The notes below the pieces were generated by a model that saw only the letters and a program-made list of their open reading frames with translations, was not told where the DNA came from and made no database searches. Both the position numbers and the translations under genes were made by a program. From contig CALZFC010000027.1 in assembly GCA_945643635.1 (NCBI GenBank), positions 186,001 to 250,000 of the forward strand: 64,000 nucleotides of DNA. The letters run 5' to 3'. The stretch comes from Allodiplogaster sudhausi. Lineage: Eukaryota; Nematoda; Chromadorea; Rhabditida; Diplogasteridae. Below are positions 23,487 through 35,649 of the stretch, in pieces (positions within the stretch are counted from its first letter, which is position 1; every line of letters begins with the position of its first letter).

Positions 23487-24780
23487 AAAGGGATCGAGGA
23501 GATTGCGTGGCGAGAGAGCAACATTGATCAGGCCACAAGTCAACCGCGCCGTAAAAAAAATTTAAAAAGCGAAAGAATGCAAGAAGTGAAAAAATTTCGG
23601 CAAATTGTTTCAAACATGAAGAAACAATCATGGAGATTGGTTTTGTTATCGTGAAGGCCGAAATGATTTGCCACCATTATTGCTCTCCAGGAACAAATCG
23701 GGATAGAAGTCAAAACTTTCGCCTCAAACAATTACAGATATCAGGAAAATATGTATATTCGGTGGAGGGAAAAACGAGAGGTTGAGAAATAGAAGGACAA
23801 AGGATGGCTGTCTTGCTCTTGTTGTAAGTTTCTCCTTCTTTGTGCCTCCTTCGCTACGCCTTTTGCTCCGAACAGCTGCGTCCTGCAATGAACAACGGCT
23901 ACGGCGATAGATGAGAGTGAGATAGAGAGAAAGAAAGAAGAGAGATAGAGAGAGAGAGAGATAGAAAGAGAGATAGAGAGAAAAGATTTGGCGAGAGAGA
24001 GAGAGAGAAAGAAGCAAGCAGACGAGTGATAGTCGACCGGTCATTGCTTCGCTTAACCTTTCCCCTCATTCCTTTCTTACTCTCTCATCGCTGCGCGCTC
24101 TCTCTATCTCTCTTTGTCTCTCTTTCTCTGCCTTTCTCTCCCTTTCTATCTCTAACTACCTCTCTCTCTATCTCTCTCTCGCTCTCTCATTCGCTCCTTC
24201 CCCACTGCGTATTTCTTCCAATTCTAATATGAGCTCAAGATTCGTGCCATTGTCTTGCATCTTCTGCGACACAACAATGAAAAGTAATATAATGAAGTAG
24301 CTATAATCCATTTTTTCCTGCGCATAAACATGTTCATATACATATTGAGTCATTAACAGCCATTGTAGATGGACACAGAAGACAATACAACAAAGGGAAT
24401 CTTGACATTAGCATGTGAATCCGAGCTCAACTTTTGAAAACAATAATCATGATATGTACTTTTTGTATGAATGACCAATGCACTCCTTTTTATATGATTA
24501 TTGGGTAGCAGGATGAACACAAATCGGAAAAATCTTTAGAGTCAGACTTCAAAAGAAAACTAATAAATGATAAATGATAAATGATAAAGAACACCAAAAC
24601 AAAAACTTGTAAAACAAAATATAAATTTTTCATTGACTTTTTAGTGTCTTGAATGGACTATGTATGAAGACGGACTTCCCGAAGTGCAATGGAACCGTTT
24701 CACTAAAAACTCTGATATGCGTCTTTCAGCTGTCTCTAGTACATTTATTTAGCCATGATTACCAGAACCAGGTTAATCCA
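22200..24780. other. intergenic region with GA/CT tracts
   Basis: GA-rich runs lie at about 23409-23485 and 23918-24010, and CT-rich runs at about 24095-24195. From about 24026 it carries the dispersed repeat also seen at 13380-13690. I see no gene. Confidence 0.6.
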
Positions 24781-24839
24781 CAGTGGTGCTACATACAGTA
24801 ACAGAAGAACGATTGAAATGATCAGTCATCCTCATCTTC

Positions 24840-25760
24840 TCATTGGAATTCCTTGCAGCAAACGGTGTCCTTGCTGTCCTTGTCCTTGCGAAGGCACTCG
24901 TAGCCCTTTGGGCAGACGCTTGAGAGGCACGCTAAAGGAGTGAATAGATTCATAAAGTAATGATTCACTAATTTTTTTCTTGAAACTGTTCCAATTCTAA
25001 AGGAGACTCTATTTAATGAGTTAATGCTTGCTTTTGCTCTGTAAAATGAAGATGCCGAATTTTTCAATTTCTGCCCCCTTCAGTAGAATCCCTCCACCCC
25101 CTCTAACAGAACCCCCCCTTTGATAATGTGATTCAAAAATAGTACCCCTTCCTCTCTATAATCAATGATCAATGGTCAATGCTTAATTGTAAAATGAAGA
25201 TACTGTACATACGTCCGTTTGCGCGGCCCGCCTGACAGACTCGCGTCTCGTGCGCGCAGCAGATGCTCGCCTCTCCTTCACCGACGCACCAATCATTCTC
25301 ATGCGGGCACATGCCAAAGGTGCAGGCTAAATGAAGACATTCTTAGATTAGACACGATTTAAAACATAATTATTTAAATTAACTAAAATAATTTTTTGAA
25401 AAAAATTTAGTCATTTCAATTGACTAAAAAAAATTTTTTTTTAAGTTGAGAGAAAGACATTGTTCGCTGACGGAAACAATGAGCAAAAAAAAATTTCTAA
25501 TTTCAGTATTCTACAATAAGCAGTTTTAGTTTATGTTGTTGTCTTTTTTTATATATTATTCAAACAATTTAAAGAAGCAGCACTCAGCAGATATTCCCTT
25601 GAATGGCATGCAATCATATCTTCTTACGTCCTCTTCCGGGAGATCCGTCGTGGCAGGTGGTATGCGGAGCTTGGCGCTTGACGAACACGTTAGCCATGCT
25701 CATGTTGAAGAGCGCGCAGGCGAGGAGAAGAGTGGCGACGACAGTCGATGTGGAAGACAT
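24840..25760 (-). CDS. small secreted cysteine-rich protein, copy 1
   Basis: Three exons join in phase 1: 25760-25628, 25326-25213 and 24931-24840. Exon 1 starts MSSTSTVVATLLLACALFNM, a signal peptide. Exons 2 and 3 each encode a Cys module of the kind PC..G.CP-C-CC (GMCPHENDWC, SICCAHETRVC; then SVCPKGYEC, TVCCKEFQ and stop). The double-Cys modules resemble nematode lustrin-type or WAP-like repeats, and protease inhibition would be one possible role; both are inference. The mature protein is about 90 residues. It has a tandem copy at 27303-28060. Confidence 0.75.
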
Positions 25761-25929
25761 TTCTAGACTCTTTAAAACAGCATTAAAGCGGAAGGCAAAT
25801 TTCGTCATTGCAAACAGATTTATTTAAAGATAAAGAAAGATGTCGAAGCAACGGTGCAAATGCCTATGAATTGTGCTGTCGAGTGAATATTCATGAATAT
25901 TCCCTTATATTCAGAAATGCCTTGCTTGG

Positions 25930-27200
25930 TTAGCTGCTGGATAGAGGATAAAAACTAAATCTGCCCCTTCATTTTTGCAAACTATTCCGGAAATAGCCAT
26001 TCTCACTGTCATGCCACCGATTCAGGCATATCTTTTTCACAGATCTTTCACTTGACTCAATGTTAGCTTCATACTTTTTCTTTCCACTTCTAAATCGCAG
26101 CAGCAACCACGTTGAAAACGACAGCTGTAGAAACAAGTCCATTTCACACTTTCCCTCCAGAAAGTGCACATTTCCTCACTTTGCAAAACTTCTCTCTCGC
26201 TCTTTTCTATGCAATTTATCGCTCAGACCTCACTTCCCTCCTAATCGTTTTGTATCCCAGGCATTTCGGTTGGCTTTGTAAGAAGAAGAATTTTGCTCGA
26301 ATCTGGTTGAGGGAAGTAGCGAGAGGTAGCGAAGGAGTGGAATTAGTCAAAAAAGGGCTCAGGTTTTTCAACGAAATGCAATCAAAAGTTGGCGACAGGA
26401 AAGATGATACATAAAAACAAATGAAGCGATTGCAACGTGTTCTAAAATTTTAAGTATTGAAGATGTCTTCAGTTAAAGGAGGTCTCCGGCGTTTAGGTAA
26501 GTAATGTTTCGTTTTTCGCCTTGTTTGGTCAAACTTCAATCGCAAGTGCCCCGAAGTCACAAAAATGCCTCTGTCCTGAGAAAATTAAGAAGTAACTTTA
26601 ATTTGAGGAATATTCTCTACTACTATGAATTCAGAGTCAATGTGATAATTTGCTAGACAACAACTGTTGTTGAAGTAAAATATTTATTACATATATATCA
26701 ATTTGAATTATAATCGATTTTTCTGGGGGCCTTGTGTGATCAGCCCGACCACGTCGACATAGCCATCTGATTGTTATGAACAGTGGAAGGTAAAAGCGTA
26801 TCGGCCTCGATGTAGTAAGAGGGAAGAGGTGGGAAAATGCAAACATTGCACTTCTGCCTAACTTTGCAATGTTATTTCACAAGGCTTCCGAAGACTTGCC
26901 GAGTAGGCTTATACCAAGGCATCCAGTGACACCTAAAGTTACGCACTTGACATTTCATGAGTCAAATGCCTATTTTGAATCCTTTATCCATACGTTCGCC
27001 GTGGAAATCCCTTAAAGTTTTTCAATGAATTTGCCCTATATTGCATGTTTGCCATTTTTTGTGATCATTTACCATTGAAAGGCACCCTTCATCGTCTTAA
27101 TACCGGCATTATTCGTCTTCAATATGCGCTTGGCTGCTTTCCTTCATTCTGTACAATTCAATATACATCATTAAATGGCACGATGCAAAATCTCATTGCG
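25930..27200. other. spacer between the Cys-rich genes
   Basis: About 26040-26200 matches 28730-28870 (words AATCG-GGCAACCACGT and AACAAGTCCATTTCACAC). It is the 5' flank shared by the duplicated genes. About 26470-26590 carries a dispersed repeat also seen at 6920-7040 and 9480-9610 (GAAGTCACAAAAA). No gene is supported. Confidence 0.5.
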
Positions 27201-27302
27201 TCTTTCTTCTTTAGCAGGTGGTACATTTATTCAGCCACAATTATCAAAACGCTACCTACAGTAACAGAATAATGACTGAAATGATCAGTCATCCTCAACT
27301 TC

Positions 27303-28060
27303 TCATTGGAATTCCTTGCAACAAACGGTGTCCTTGGTGTCCTTGTCCTTGCGAAGGCATTCGTAGCCCTGTGGGCAGACGTTTGAGAGGCATGCTGAAG
27401 GAAGTGATTTATTAAATTAAGCTTTTAACGAAATTAAACTCTTCCAATTCTTCATAAGACTAATATAATGAGTTGCCTCAATGATTGCTATTGCTCTGTA
27501 AAATTAAGAGATGTGTATGTACATACGTCCGTTAGCGCGACCCTCTTGACAGACTCGCGTCTCGGGCGCGCAGCAGATGCCCGCCACGCACCACGCGCCC
27601 TTCTGCTCGCACGTGAGACCGATCTCAGGACTGCACGCTACATGAAAGACATTCTTACATTAGATACATACATACATATGTATGATGAACAATTAATTAT
27701 TCAAAATACTAGAATTAATATTTTAAGTGAAAGATGTTCTTCGCTGACGTAATCAATGAACACCAAAATATTATTATTATTGTATACAGTATATCAGTAT
27801 AAGTTCAAACTTCTCTTTTTTTCTTTATTTAGCTTTTGTTAGAATGTTCAAACGCTTTAAAGAGTGACTATCAGCAAATTGTACTATCGGCTATAAGCTC
27901 TGTCATCTTCTTATACAATTAGTTCTTCAAATGTAATCAATATCCGCTTACGTCCACTTCCGTATGATCCGTCGTCGCAGGTGGGGGCCTCGCCAGCCAT
28001 GCTCATGTTGACGAGCGCACAGGCGAGAAGAAGAGCGGCGACAGTAGATGTGGAACACAT
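27303..28060 (-). CDS. small secreted cysteine-rich protein, copy 2
   Basis: Three exons (28060-27952, 27637-27527, 27394-27303) have the same phases and architecture as copy 1. The signal peptide is MCSTSTVAALLLACALVNMS. Exon 2 carries LTCEQKGAWCVAGICCAPET and exon 3 carries NVCPQGYEC and TVCCKEFQ. Exon 3 is nearly identical to that of copy 1, whereas exon 2 differs by several residues and a short deletion before the CC pair. The two genes form a tandem duplication offset by about 2.3-2.5 kb that includes flanking DNA on both sides. Confidence 0.75.
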
Positions 28061-28339
28061 TCCTGCTATATTAAACAACAATATTAAAGTAGAAGGCAAA
28101 TGTCGTCTTTTTCGAAAACAGATTTCTTTATACTTAAAAAGGATGTAGAAGGAACGATGCGAATGCGTTATGAATTGTACTGCCGAGAGAATACTTTTAT
28201 ATGCACATTGTCTTGCTTGCTTAGGTGCTGGATTGAGATTAAAAACTAAATCTGCCGCTTCATTTTCGGTACCACAAATTCAAGCTTATCTATTTGCACA
28301 GATCTTTTTCACGTGACTCGAAGTTAGCTTCATACTTTC

Positions 28340-28415
28340 TCTCTCTCTCTCTCTTTTCTATCTTTCTCTCTTTCTCTTTCTCTTCTATCTCTCCCCCTCT
28401 CTCTCTCTCTCTCCC
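28340..28415. repeat. CT-rich tract in the 5' flank of Cys-rich copy 2
   Basis: This pyrimidine-rich simple repeat interrupts the flank sequence shared with copy 1. A second partial copy of the flank follows at 28730-28870, so the flank was locally duplicated. Confidence 0.7.
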
Positions 28416-29137
28416 TATCTGCTGAACCGTGGCAACTACGTCGAAAACGACAGCTGTTGAAACAAGACCAATTCCCCTTTCATATCAAAAACAACGAAGG
28501 CATGGATTTGGCAGGATCTATTATTGAACGAAGGCTCTTTCCATTTATAGGCAGCCTCTCTTCTGCTCTCTGCTTTCTATGCACGAAGTGAATGCTCCCT
28601 CGCTAAACATCTGCAGCATGGTTCGAAAAAAAGGAAAACAGAAATGTAGAAAACCCGTGCGATATAGGGCGCTTACTTCGTTAACGACGAAAGAAGAGAA
28701 AATGCTTGAGGAAAATCCGGTGAATGAAATTTTTGCTTGACTCAAAGTTAGCTTCATACCTTTTTCACCTCTAAATCGTGGCAACCACGTCGAAAACGCC
28801 AGCTGTTGAAACAAGTCCATTTCACACATTTCCTTCAAAAAGTGCCCATTTTCTTTAACATTAGCAAAACTTCTCTCTCTATTACCTCATCCTCTTTCTC
28901 TCCCTCTTTTGTTTGCAAATTTTCACTCTCACTTCAATTTCCTCGATATCACCTTATGTCCCAGTGGGGTTAATGATCGCTGACTTGTCGATGATCTTCA
29001 ATCTAACAACAAGCGTTCAGCGCTGGATGTTCTATCGTCGAGCCTGGTTGATGTTGGAGTGAATGTTTCACTTGCCGCAAGACAATCGCTCCTTGCGGGA
29101 AGCGAACCCGGCTAGAGTGCCCATAATCCAGGGAGTG

Positions 29138-30180
29138 TGTTCGTGTTCCTGGTATCAAAACAACCCCTCTTGGTCAAATTTGGGAAAAAAAAATTTTCGA
29201 TCTTACTCTGCCCATTTCGAAATTTTTTTCGACCCATGGCGAAATGGAAGTCAAATTTCCCCCAAATTTGGCCAAGAGGGGTTGTTCGATACCAGGAACA
29301 CGAAACAGATTGTTATTTGTACGAAAACATCGATTTCTAAAGTTAACTCATTTATAAACGACACCCGAAGCCAAATTTAGCTCGAACAGCGAATTTGAAA
29401 TCAACTTTTCGGTTCAAGTGATAAATCAAAATAATGCGTTGAGAATATATGTTGTGTAGAATTTTCTGCTCTCCAAGATAAAGCTACGGAGATATTGTTT
29501 TCAGCAAGCTCGTACACACTATACTTCATGAAATAGGTTTTCAGCTATTATCCAAAATGTTTGAAAATTGAATTTTCAAGTTTTTATCACTAAAACGCGC
29601 GTTTTATGAAAATGTCATGGACACCTTTTTGTAGAGAATAAGATGCTGAATAAAACTGTCTGCTTATCTTCTGTGAGCTTGTCAGATTTGGCAAGTTGTA
29701 ACCATATTACCATATTCGCTCAGGTGAGAGTTGCTCCTATTCGAGTTACTTTTTCGAGGCTTTTGGGAAAGAGATTTTACTGAACTTGGACCGTTTCTTG
29801 TACAGTTTTTCATGCTCTTTAATCCGAAATAAAAAATTTCACGCGCAAATGAGGTTTAGGTATTCAACGAGTGAAAATTCATGACAAAATTTAACATCAA
29901 AAATGAAACTTTTCGAAGGAAATTCTTGAGATTCTTTTATTAAGTATTCGACGAGAAATCGAATAAAAAAAAGAATAGTGAAAAATGTTGACTTTAAAGC
30001 TCGATATGAATGTTCAAAATTTTTGCACACTTTAAGGTATTCCTGGAGAGAAAATTTTTATAAAAATAAAATTTTCCCAAAAAGTTAATTGAGAGGTCCT
30101 TGGTCATGCTTGACCACATTCTCAATGTATGGATCCGTCATCTTGGGCAGGGCCAACTGGTGCCTTACTGAGAGGCTCTC
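29138..30180 (+). mobile_element. truncated copy of the palindromic TTAA element
   Basis: This matches the centre and right arm of the element at 45094-47066: GTTCCTGGTATC, AACAACCCCTCT, ACAGCGAATTTGAAATCAAC and TTTTCCCAAAAAGTTAAT occur in the same order. The right end is GAGAGGCTCTC followed by TTAA. The left arm is missing. It has no coding capacity. Confidence 0.75.
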
Positions 30181-30534
30181 TTAAAAACAAGAATTTTTTT
30201 TTGTAAAGCTGTACTTACTACAGCAGTTGCATGCACTTTCTCTTTTATAACAGAGCTACAAATAATTGCTTATTTTCTTGCATATCTGATTAAAAAAACA
30301 TTTCTTCAAGAAATATTTATTGAGTAACTGGGTTGAAGCATCGGCGCTGAAAATGAGGTTTGTAAGATCATCATTACCAATAAAAATATCCGAAGAATAC
30401 GCAGTAGTGGTTTATATCCAACAAAGAGTCGTTCAACGAGTGTATGGATGGAATATAAAAAAAAGCTGTGAAGGCTTACTATTCAATGAACGTAACAAAA
30501 TGTGTATCTTTTAACATTTCTTAATTCAAATCCA

Positions 30535-30690
30535 TTGGGGCCGCGCGGACGCGGCCCCCCACTCAAAAATATAGCTGTTGGCGAACCCCAACTCGGAGCT
30601 GCCACACGGGTCAGCGTCTCCCGAAGTGCAATGGAAACGCCTCACCATGACAGTCCCGCCTTCATGATCGCGAGATCCATCCAGCCAGGT
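30535..30690 (+). repeat. SINE-like repeat of about 155 bp, copy A
   Basis: It shares GTTGGCGAACCCC, CTGCCACACGGGTCAGCG, GAAGTGCAATGG and CAGCCAGGT with the reverse complement of 31135-31290. The pair is inverted around about 440 bp of GA-rich DNA. Confidence 0.8.
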
Positions 30691-31134
30691 AAGTTTAATG
30701 CAAACGACAGAGGTACAGTCCCAGCAATTCTTGCACCCTATTCGGGATGTGTTTTTCTTTGCTCTGGATATATAGACTCAATCGTCCTTTGGTTACGTTT
30801 GGGTGAGAGAGTGGCCTCCAGAACGACAAAAGACACACACAGACTGTGGGAGATGGATGCATAGGGAGAGAGCGAGAATGAGAGCGAGAGAGAAAGCGAG
30901 CGAGAGAAAGAAAGAGAGAGATATATAGTGGGGAGAGTATGGCGATATGAGAGAAGAGAGCAAGAGGCCGGCGAACACATTTGCCCTTCCCAGAACAGTA
31001 AGAGCAATGAGAGGGAGAGAGCGATATTATACAGAGGCCGAAAGACCAAAGGTGGGTGACCATTCATAAAGCCGTCAAGAATAGGATGCTGCTCCGAATG
31101 CCGCCCCTCTCCTTACTAAACCATTAAACTAACC

Positions 31135-31290
31135 TGGCTGGGGGGCTCTCGTGATCACGAAGACGGGACCTCCACGGCGAGGCGTCACCATTGCACTTCT
31201 CGGCGGCGCTGACCCGTGTGGCAGCCCCAATCGGGGTTCGCCAACAGCTGCATTTTTGAGTGTGGGGCTGCGTTCGCGCGGCCCCCATTA
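31135..31290 (-). repeat. SINE-like repeat of about 155 bp, copy B
   Basis: This is the inverted partner of 30535-30690. A third, more diverged copy in the same orientation lies at about 31895-32015 (ACGGCGAGACGG, CCGGGTGGCAGACCCAAT). Confidence 0.8.
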
Positions 31291-33218
31291 ATCCGACGAA
31301 CGAAGTTTGATGAAGAAGCATTTACAAACGTCTAAGAAAACTTCTTTCTGTTTTTCGAGCTGTTTAGGTCATTGTGAACACTCGGAACAATTTTTTTGGT
31401 ATGTACTTCTCCAAACATACATTTCCAAATTGCTGCAAAACATTTCAACCGAATGGGGTTCGAACCTGTGACGATCAAAACTGAAAGCGAACGCGCAGCC
31501 TACTACGCCATGCATGCTATTGGTTCGACTCTCGAGCTAGACGCTAACAATGGCAAAATATTTATCAGCAACATATTTTCTCAATCAAAAAAAATCATTA
31601 TATAATCGAAGGAGACCATTTAGGAAAAAGTGAAAATGGTTATCATCATTTATAGCTTCTAAAGAATTGTCGTGATATTCATGGATCAGCTGTTGTGTTC
31701 CTTGATGTTTTGCTGATACAGCTTGACATATCCCTGTGTGACTACTAGGCACGAGGACATGCCGTAGTGGTTGGCTTAGATAGTTGCAGAGTCAGTGCAC
31801 GTCCGGGAGAGAGTGAAGAAAAAAAGGGAGACCGCAGAGGACAAAGTGGATTGATCGCATTGTCATCGCGACCGCCGTCTCTTTGTCCGTTAATGCAGCA
31901 AAGTCACTAAAGGGAGCTCTCATCATCACGAAATCACGAAAACGGGGAGCCTCACGGCGAGACGGCGCCATTGTATGTACTTTTAGCCGCCGGTACACCC
32001 GGGTGGCAGACCCAATTTTTTTTGTAAAGAAGTGTTTTCTTCTACATCTCTATACTATGAGCAAAATTCCAAGAAGAGGCAAATACAATTTCATAATGTT
32101 CACAATTTCAGGCTAAATTCGAGCCCTTCCCATCTATGTATGTACATACGTATTTGATGATCATCACTGTGGAGCTTTGGTAACCTGCCTCTTTTGAACG
32201 TCTGATTTCGCAATGCCAAGTCATCGCCCCCTCTCTCTCTCTCTAGTCATTCAGCTCATGTTCTCTTCTTGGAGACATCTAAAGGTTAGCCCCACATTTC
32301 ATGGGGGGAATGCTTTCGTAATTAATTGTGACAACTTACACAATAAATGAAACACTGTCATTATTTCTGCTTCAATGAAAACCAGTCGAATTAAATTTAA
32401 TTTTGCATCTTTAAATCACATACTACATACAAATATGCAGTAATATACACAATCGAGTAATTTAATTAATTATTGTTGGGTATTTTTGTCTGATAAAAAA
32501 AATATTTCATTTATGTAATCCGTTGATAAAAGAGACAGCCAAATAGTACGAAAGCGACGGTTGAAAAATTTTGGTGTTGTGTTTTTTTTCTTCTTTTTTT
32601 CCGTTGACAAAAGACGGCCCTAACAGTTTGATAAAACACGGCCCTACAGTTTGCTAAAAGACTGCCCTAATAGTACGGCGAGTAGCGACAATGAGTGCAG
32701 CGATGATGGCAGAGTGGCCGCGGCGACGGGCACAGATGCATGTATTGGCAGACGCGACGAGGGTTAATGACGCCGTGTTCATTCTGACAATTAGTCTTTG
32801 TTCTTTTGAAATACATAAATAAACATATAAGTAGTTGATATTAATTTGTTTTTATTTATTAAAGTAACAACATTTTATTTACACAATAAAAATAAAATGT
32901 AAAACAAAAAAATGTTGACCAAAAAAAATTTACGTCTTCAATATGACGAATCGCATCTTCGAGGAGTGGTCGATTCAGCGAATGGGTGCATGCTTTCGAA
33001 CCGCATGCAATCTTGCTCCGACAAGACCACTAAATGTGTAAAGTTTAAAAGTTTTTTTTGGCCGAAATGGCCCTTGAACCCATCCATTCAAAGGAGTATA
33101 ATCACAAAATAGCTTTGTGTATCATCATGGGCCATCATCGTTTTCATGACTTGGCTTATCTAGTATACACAGTAGATGATAGATAACTTGTTGAGACTCT
33201 ATCCATTAAGCTATACAG

Positions 33219-33611
33219 TTATCCATTAAAGTATACAGTATCCATCATTAGAGCCCATATTTCAAGCAGATATGTATGTAAGGAGGGAGCAGCAAGTGTT
33301 ACCCTGAGGATATGATAGATGGTGTCCGGGTCGACGCCGCACGCCTGCGGCACGCGATACGCGACGTCACTCCAGATTTTGATGCAATCGCCGCACGTGT
33401 CATTCGATGGACGTGGCGCGCCGCATGGCGGTGGACGGGAACAGGGAGGCGGAGGATAACAGGGCGGCGGCGGCGGAGGCGGCGGGCGGCAAGGTGGCGG
33501 AGGTGGACGGCAAGCTGGCCGAGCCGGGCACGGCGGATGATGGTGGTGATGATGCGCCAAGAGGCCCACGACAGAGAGGAGCACCAGGAGACAGCCAATC
33601 AGGCCACGCAT
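33219..33611 (-). CDS. secreted His/Pro/Cys-rich protein
   Basis: The ORF starts MRGLIGCLLVLLSVVGLLA, a clear signal peptide, and goes on with a run of six histidines. A Pro/Cys-rich region of about 40 residues follows (RPPPPPC, CYPPPPC), then CGDCIKIWSDVAYRVPQACG. I prefer this ATG to the one six codons upstream because it places the hydrophobic core correctly. The reading either continues to a stop at 33219 or splices after 33303 (AGG then GTAAC) to an exon I could not find. The C-terminal Cys pattern is faintly saposin-like but too short to call. The His run could bind metal ions. Both functional ideas are inference. Confidence 0.55.
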   Translation of the reverse strand: MRGLIGCLLVLLSVVGLLAHHHHHHPPCPARPACRPPPPPCRPPPPPPPPCYPPPPCSRPPPCGAPRPSNDTCGDCIKIWSDVAYRVPQACGVDPDTIYHILRVTLAAPSLHTYLLEIWALMMDTVYFNG

Positions 33612-34104
33612 GCTTGGGCAGAATGACAATGTGTGCGACCAAAAATGGAAAAGGCTTCATTACGCTCGTCTTACCCCATTTTCCACCGACTGGGTGACAT
33701 TTAAAGCAGACGCAGACACATCATAGAAGCCAGCTGGAAATTCAATTAGGAATTGAATTAAGAAGACAAAGAGCACGCCGAGACATTTGTTCTATTCTCC
33801 ATCATTGCAATCAGTACGAAGAATTCTTGCATATGCTATCACGCGTCATTAATTTTACTTTTATGTACATATGAACATATGTACATACGCATTGATTTTT
33901 CTTTGCATTCTTTGAGGAATGTAAGTAAAATTGTTTTGAGGTTGAAGAAATATATATTTACATATTATATGTAGCAGCGATGATATTGACGTGGTTTGTT
34001 GTAAACGCATGTATAGTTTATTACATCAACAAATGCATATTCTGCATGCAATATTTTCTTAGTCATTCATTCATTCAAGCTTGCTGCTCTCCTGCAGCGA
34101 ATGC

Positions 34105-35620
34105 CTATTGGAACTTTTTGCTAAGCTCCTTCAGTTGCTGTTGCACCGCTTCGGGCGCCTTTCCGACCATGTCGACGACCTAGGAAAGAAAAGAAAAGAA
34201 AAGAAAAACGTTAGCCTGTTCATATTGTCAATTTGCATGATGAGCTATATTAGCAACCTTTTATCGGTTAAATTGTGTAGTTTTTTTGCATTTTTTGTTG
34301 GAATGGTTAATATTTTCATTGCAAACATTAGATGTAAATTTTGTTTTAATAGAGTTAAAGTAAATGAAAACATGCTAATTAAAAAATAAAGCTTCGAGAA
34401 GAATCGAGATCGGATACATACTTTGTCCTTCATCTCGTCAAGAGTTAGGTTCTCGTCGTCGAGGACGCCGAAGATCTGCTCGCCGAGTGTTTGTGTTTGA
34501 CCAACTGACTTAATGTGCTCCTTGGCCTACAAAATACATTTATATGTATATACATATGTATGTATATGTAACAGTATTTGCGTACTTAGTACATATGTAT
34601 GTATATACATCATGTTTCATCTTGTTTATGTCTATTCTATTTCGCCAACGAAACACGGAAAGCCTACAAAATGTAAATAGTAAGTATGTTACCGTATTTG
34701 AATAAAAACATAATCAAATCGTTTTCATTTTGTTTACATATGTCTATATGATTTCTTTAAAAAAAACACTCTAAAAGAAAGAATAGCAACAGGATATAGA
34801 AGAAGAAGATAACCAGAGAGAAAAAGTCCTCCTTCTTCTCCTCGGCTTGCTGCTCGAACTTGGCGATCTTCTCCTGTGAGAAGTGAGCTTTACTAAAATC
34901 ATGCTATTTTACGATTGGCACCCAGCGGGATTAGATCCCGGGTCTCATGCGCCGTGCTTCTGCTGCGTTACCACTAAGCTAAGTTAGGTACCTGCTGGTC
35001 TTGCGGCAGCTTCTGGATGAGCTCGTCGATCTGCGCCTTCTTCTGCTGCATCGTAGACGACGGCTCGAGGAAGATGTCCTTGAGAGACGCGAGAAAGTCC
35101 TTGTCGATGCCCTCGGCCGCCGCGGCGTCCAGCTGGCTGCCAATATCGGCGGCAGCTTCGACGTCATCGGCCTTATTTTATTTTATTTTATTTTTTCTAT
35201 TTAACTTTATTTTTTTATTTTTTAATAGTTCAATTTGAGTGATCCACGTTACTCTGCTACAATTTATATGTATGTATGTATGTATGTACATATGTACATC
35301 ATAATGGTGATGATCAACGCTATGGAAAGAAAGCATATTTCAGGAGGGCTATAGGCAAAAATTCATATATGTACAAACATATGTTGTATGTGCATGGAAC
35401 TCTATGCATATGTGAAAAAATTTTGATTAATTGTAGCGTGTGTGTGAATTCTACATTTATGAATTTTATGACGAAAAGTTTCGTATTAGACAAAGGATTG
35501 TTGAAGAGAGCGGGGGTGTTAAATAAAAATATGTAAATTCAAATTCCACACCTCACGCTTATGCGGGGCGCCAAGTGCCGTCACGGCCGCACAAAACGCT
35601 ATTAGAAGTGAGGACTTCAT
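34105..35620 (-). CDS. SXP/RAL-2 family (DUF148) secreted protein
   Basis: Five exons join in phase 0: 35620-35552, 35171-34992, 34873-34814, 34526-34422 and 34179-34105, encoding 162 residues. Exon 1 is a signal peptide (MKSSLLIAFCAAVTALG). Exons 2-5 give a helical, charged protein with the DUF148 pattern: FLASLKDIFLEPSSTMQQKK, then AQIDELIQKLPQDQQ, EKIAKFEQQAEEKK, and a C-terminal helix ending LKELSKKFQ. The family is nematode-specific, secreted, often immunogenic in parasites, and some members bind metal ions. An intron carries a tRNA-like repeat (34912-34982). Length and exon layout are ordinary for the family. Confidence 0.8.
34912..34982 (-). repeat. tRNA-like sequence in an intron
   Basis: On the minus strand it shows an A-box-like TAGCTTAGTGG and a B-box-like GGGATCTAATCCC. 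The acceptor stem does not pair, so this is a tRNA-derived repeat or tRNA relic rather than a tRNA gene. Confidence 0.5.
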
Positions 35621-35649
35621 GGCTCTGAACTTCCCTGGAATTTACTTTG

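Larger units (their letters stand above)
30190..33200. other. gene-poor region with dispersed repeats
   Basis: Apart from the SINE-like copies, a tRNA-like stretch (A-box TGGCGTAGTAGG, B-box GGTTCGAACCCC on the minus strand) lies at about 31450-31515; its arms pair poorly. A GA-rich tract lies at about 30860-30920. AT-rich DNA follows. No gene is supported. Confidence 0.5.

Noticed and set aside
31450..31515. tRNA with a UCA anticodon
   Set aside because: The anticodon and T stems contain mismatches and the acceptor stem does not pair. It is a tRNA-derived repeat.
33303..33400. saposin domain in the His/Pro-rich protein
   Set aside because: The Cys spacing (CxxC then about 18 residues to the next Cys) does not fit and the domain would be incomplete.
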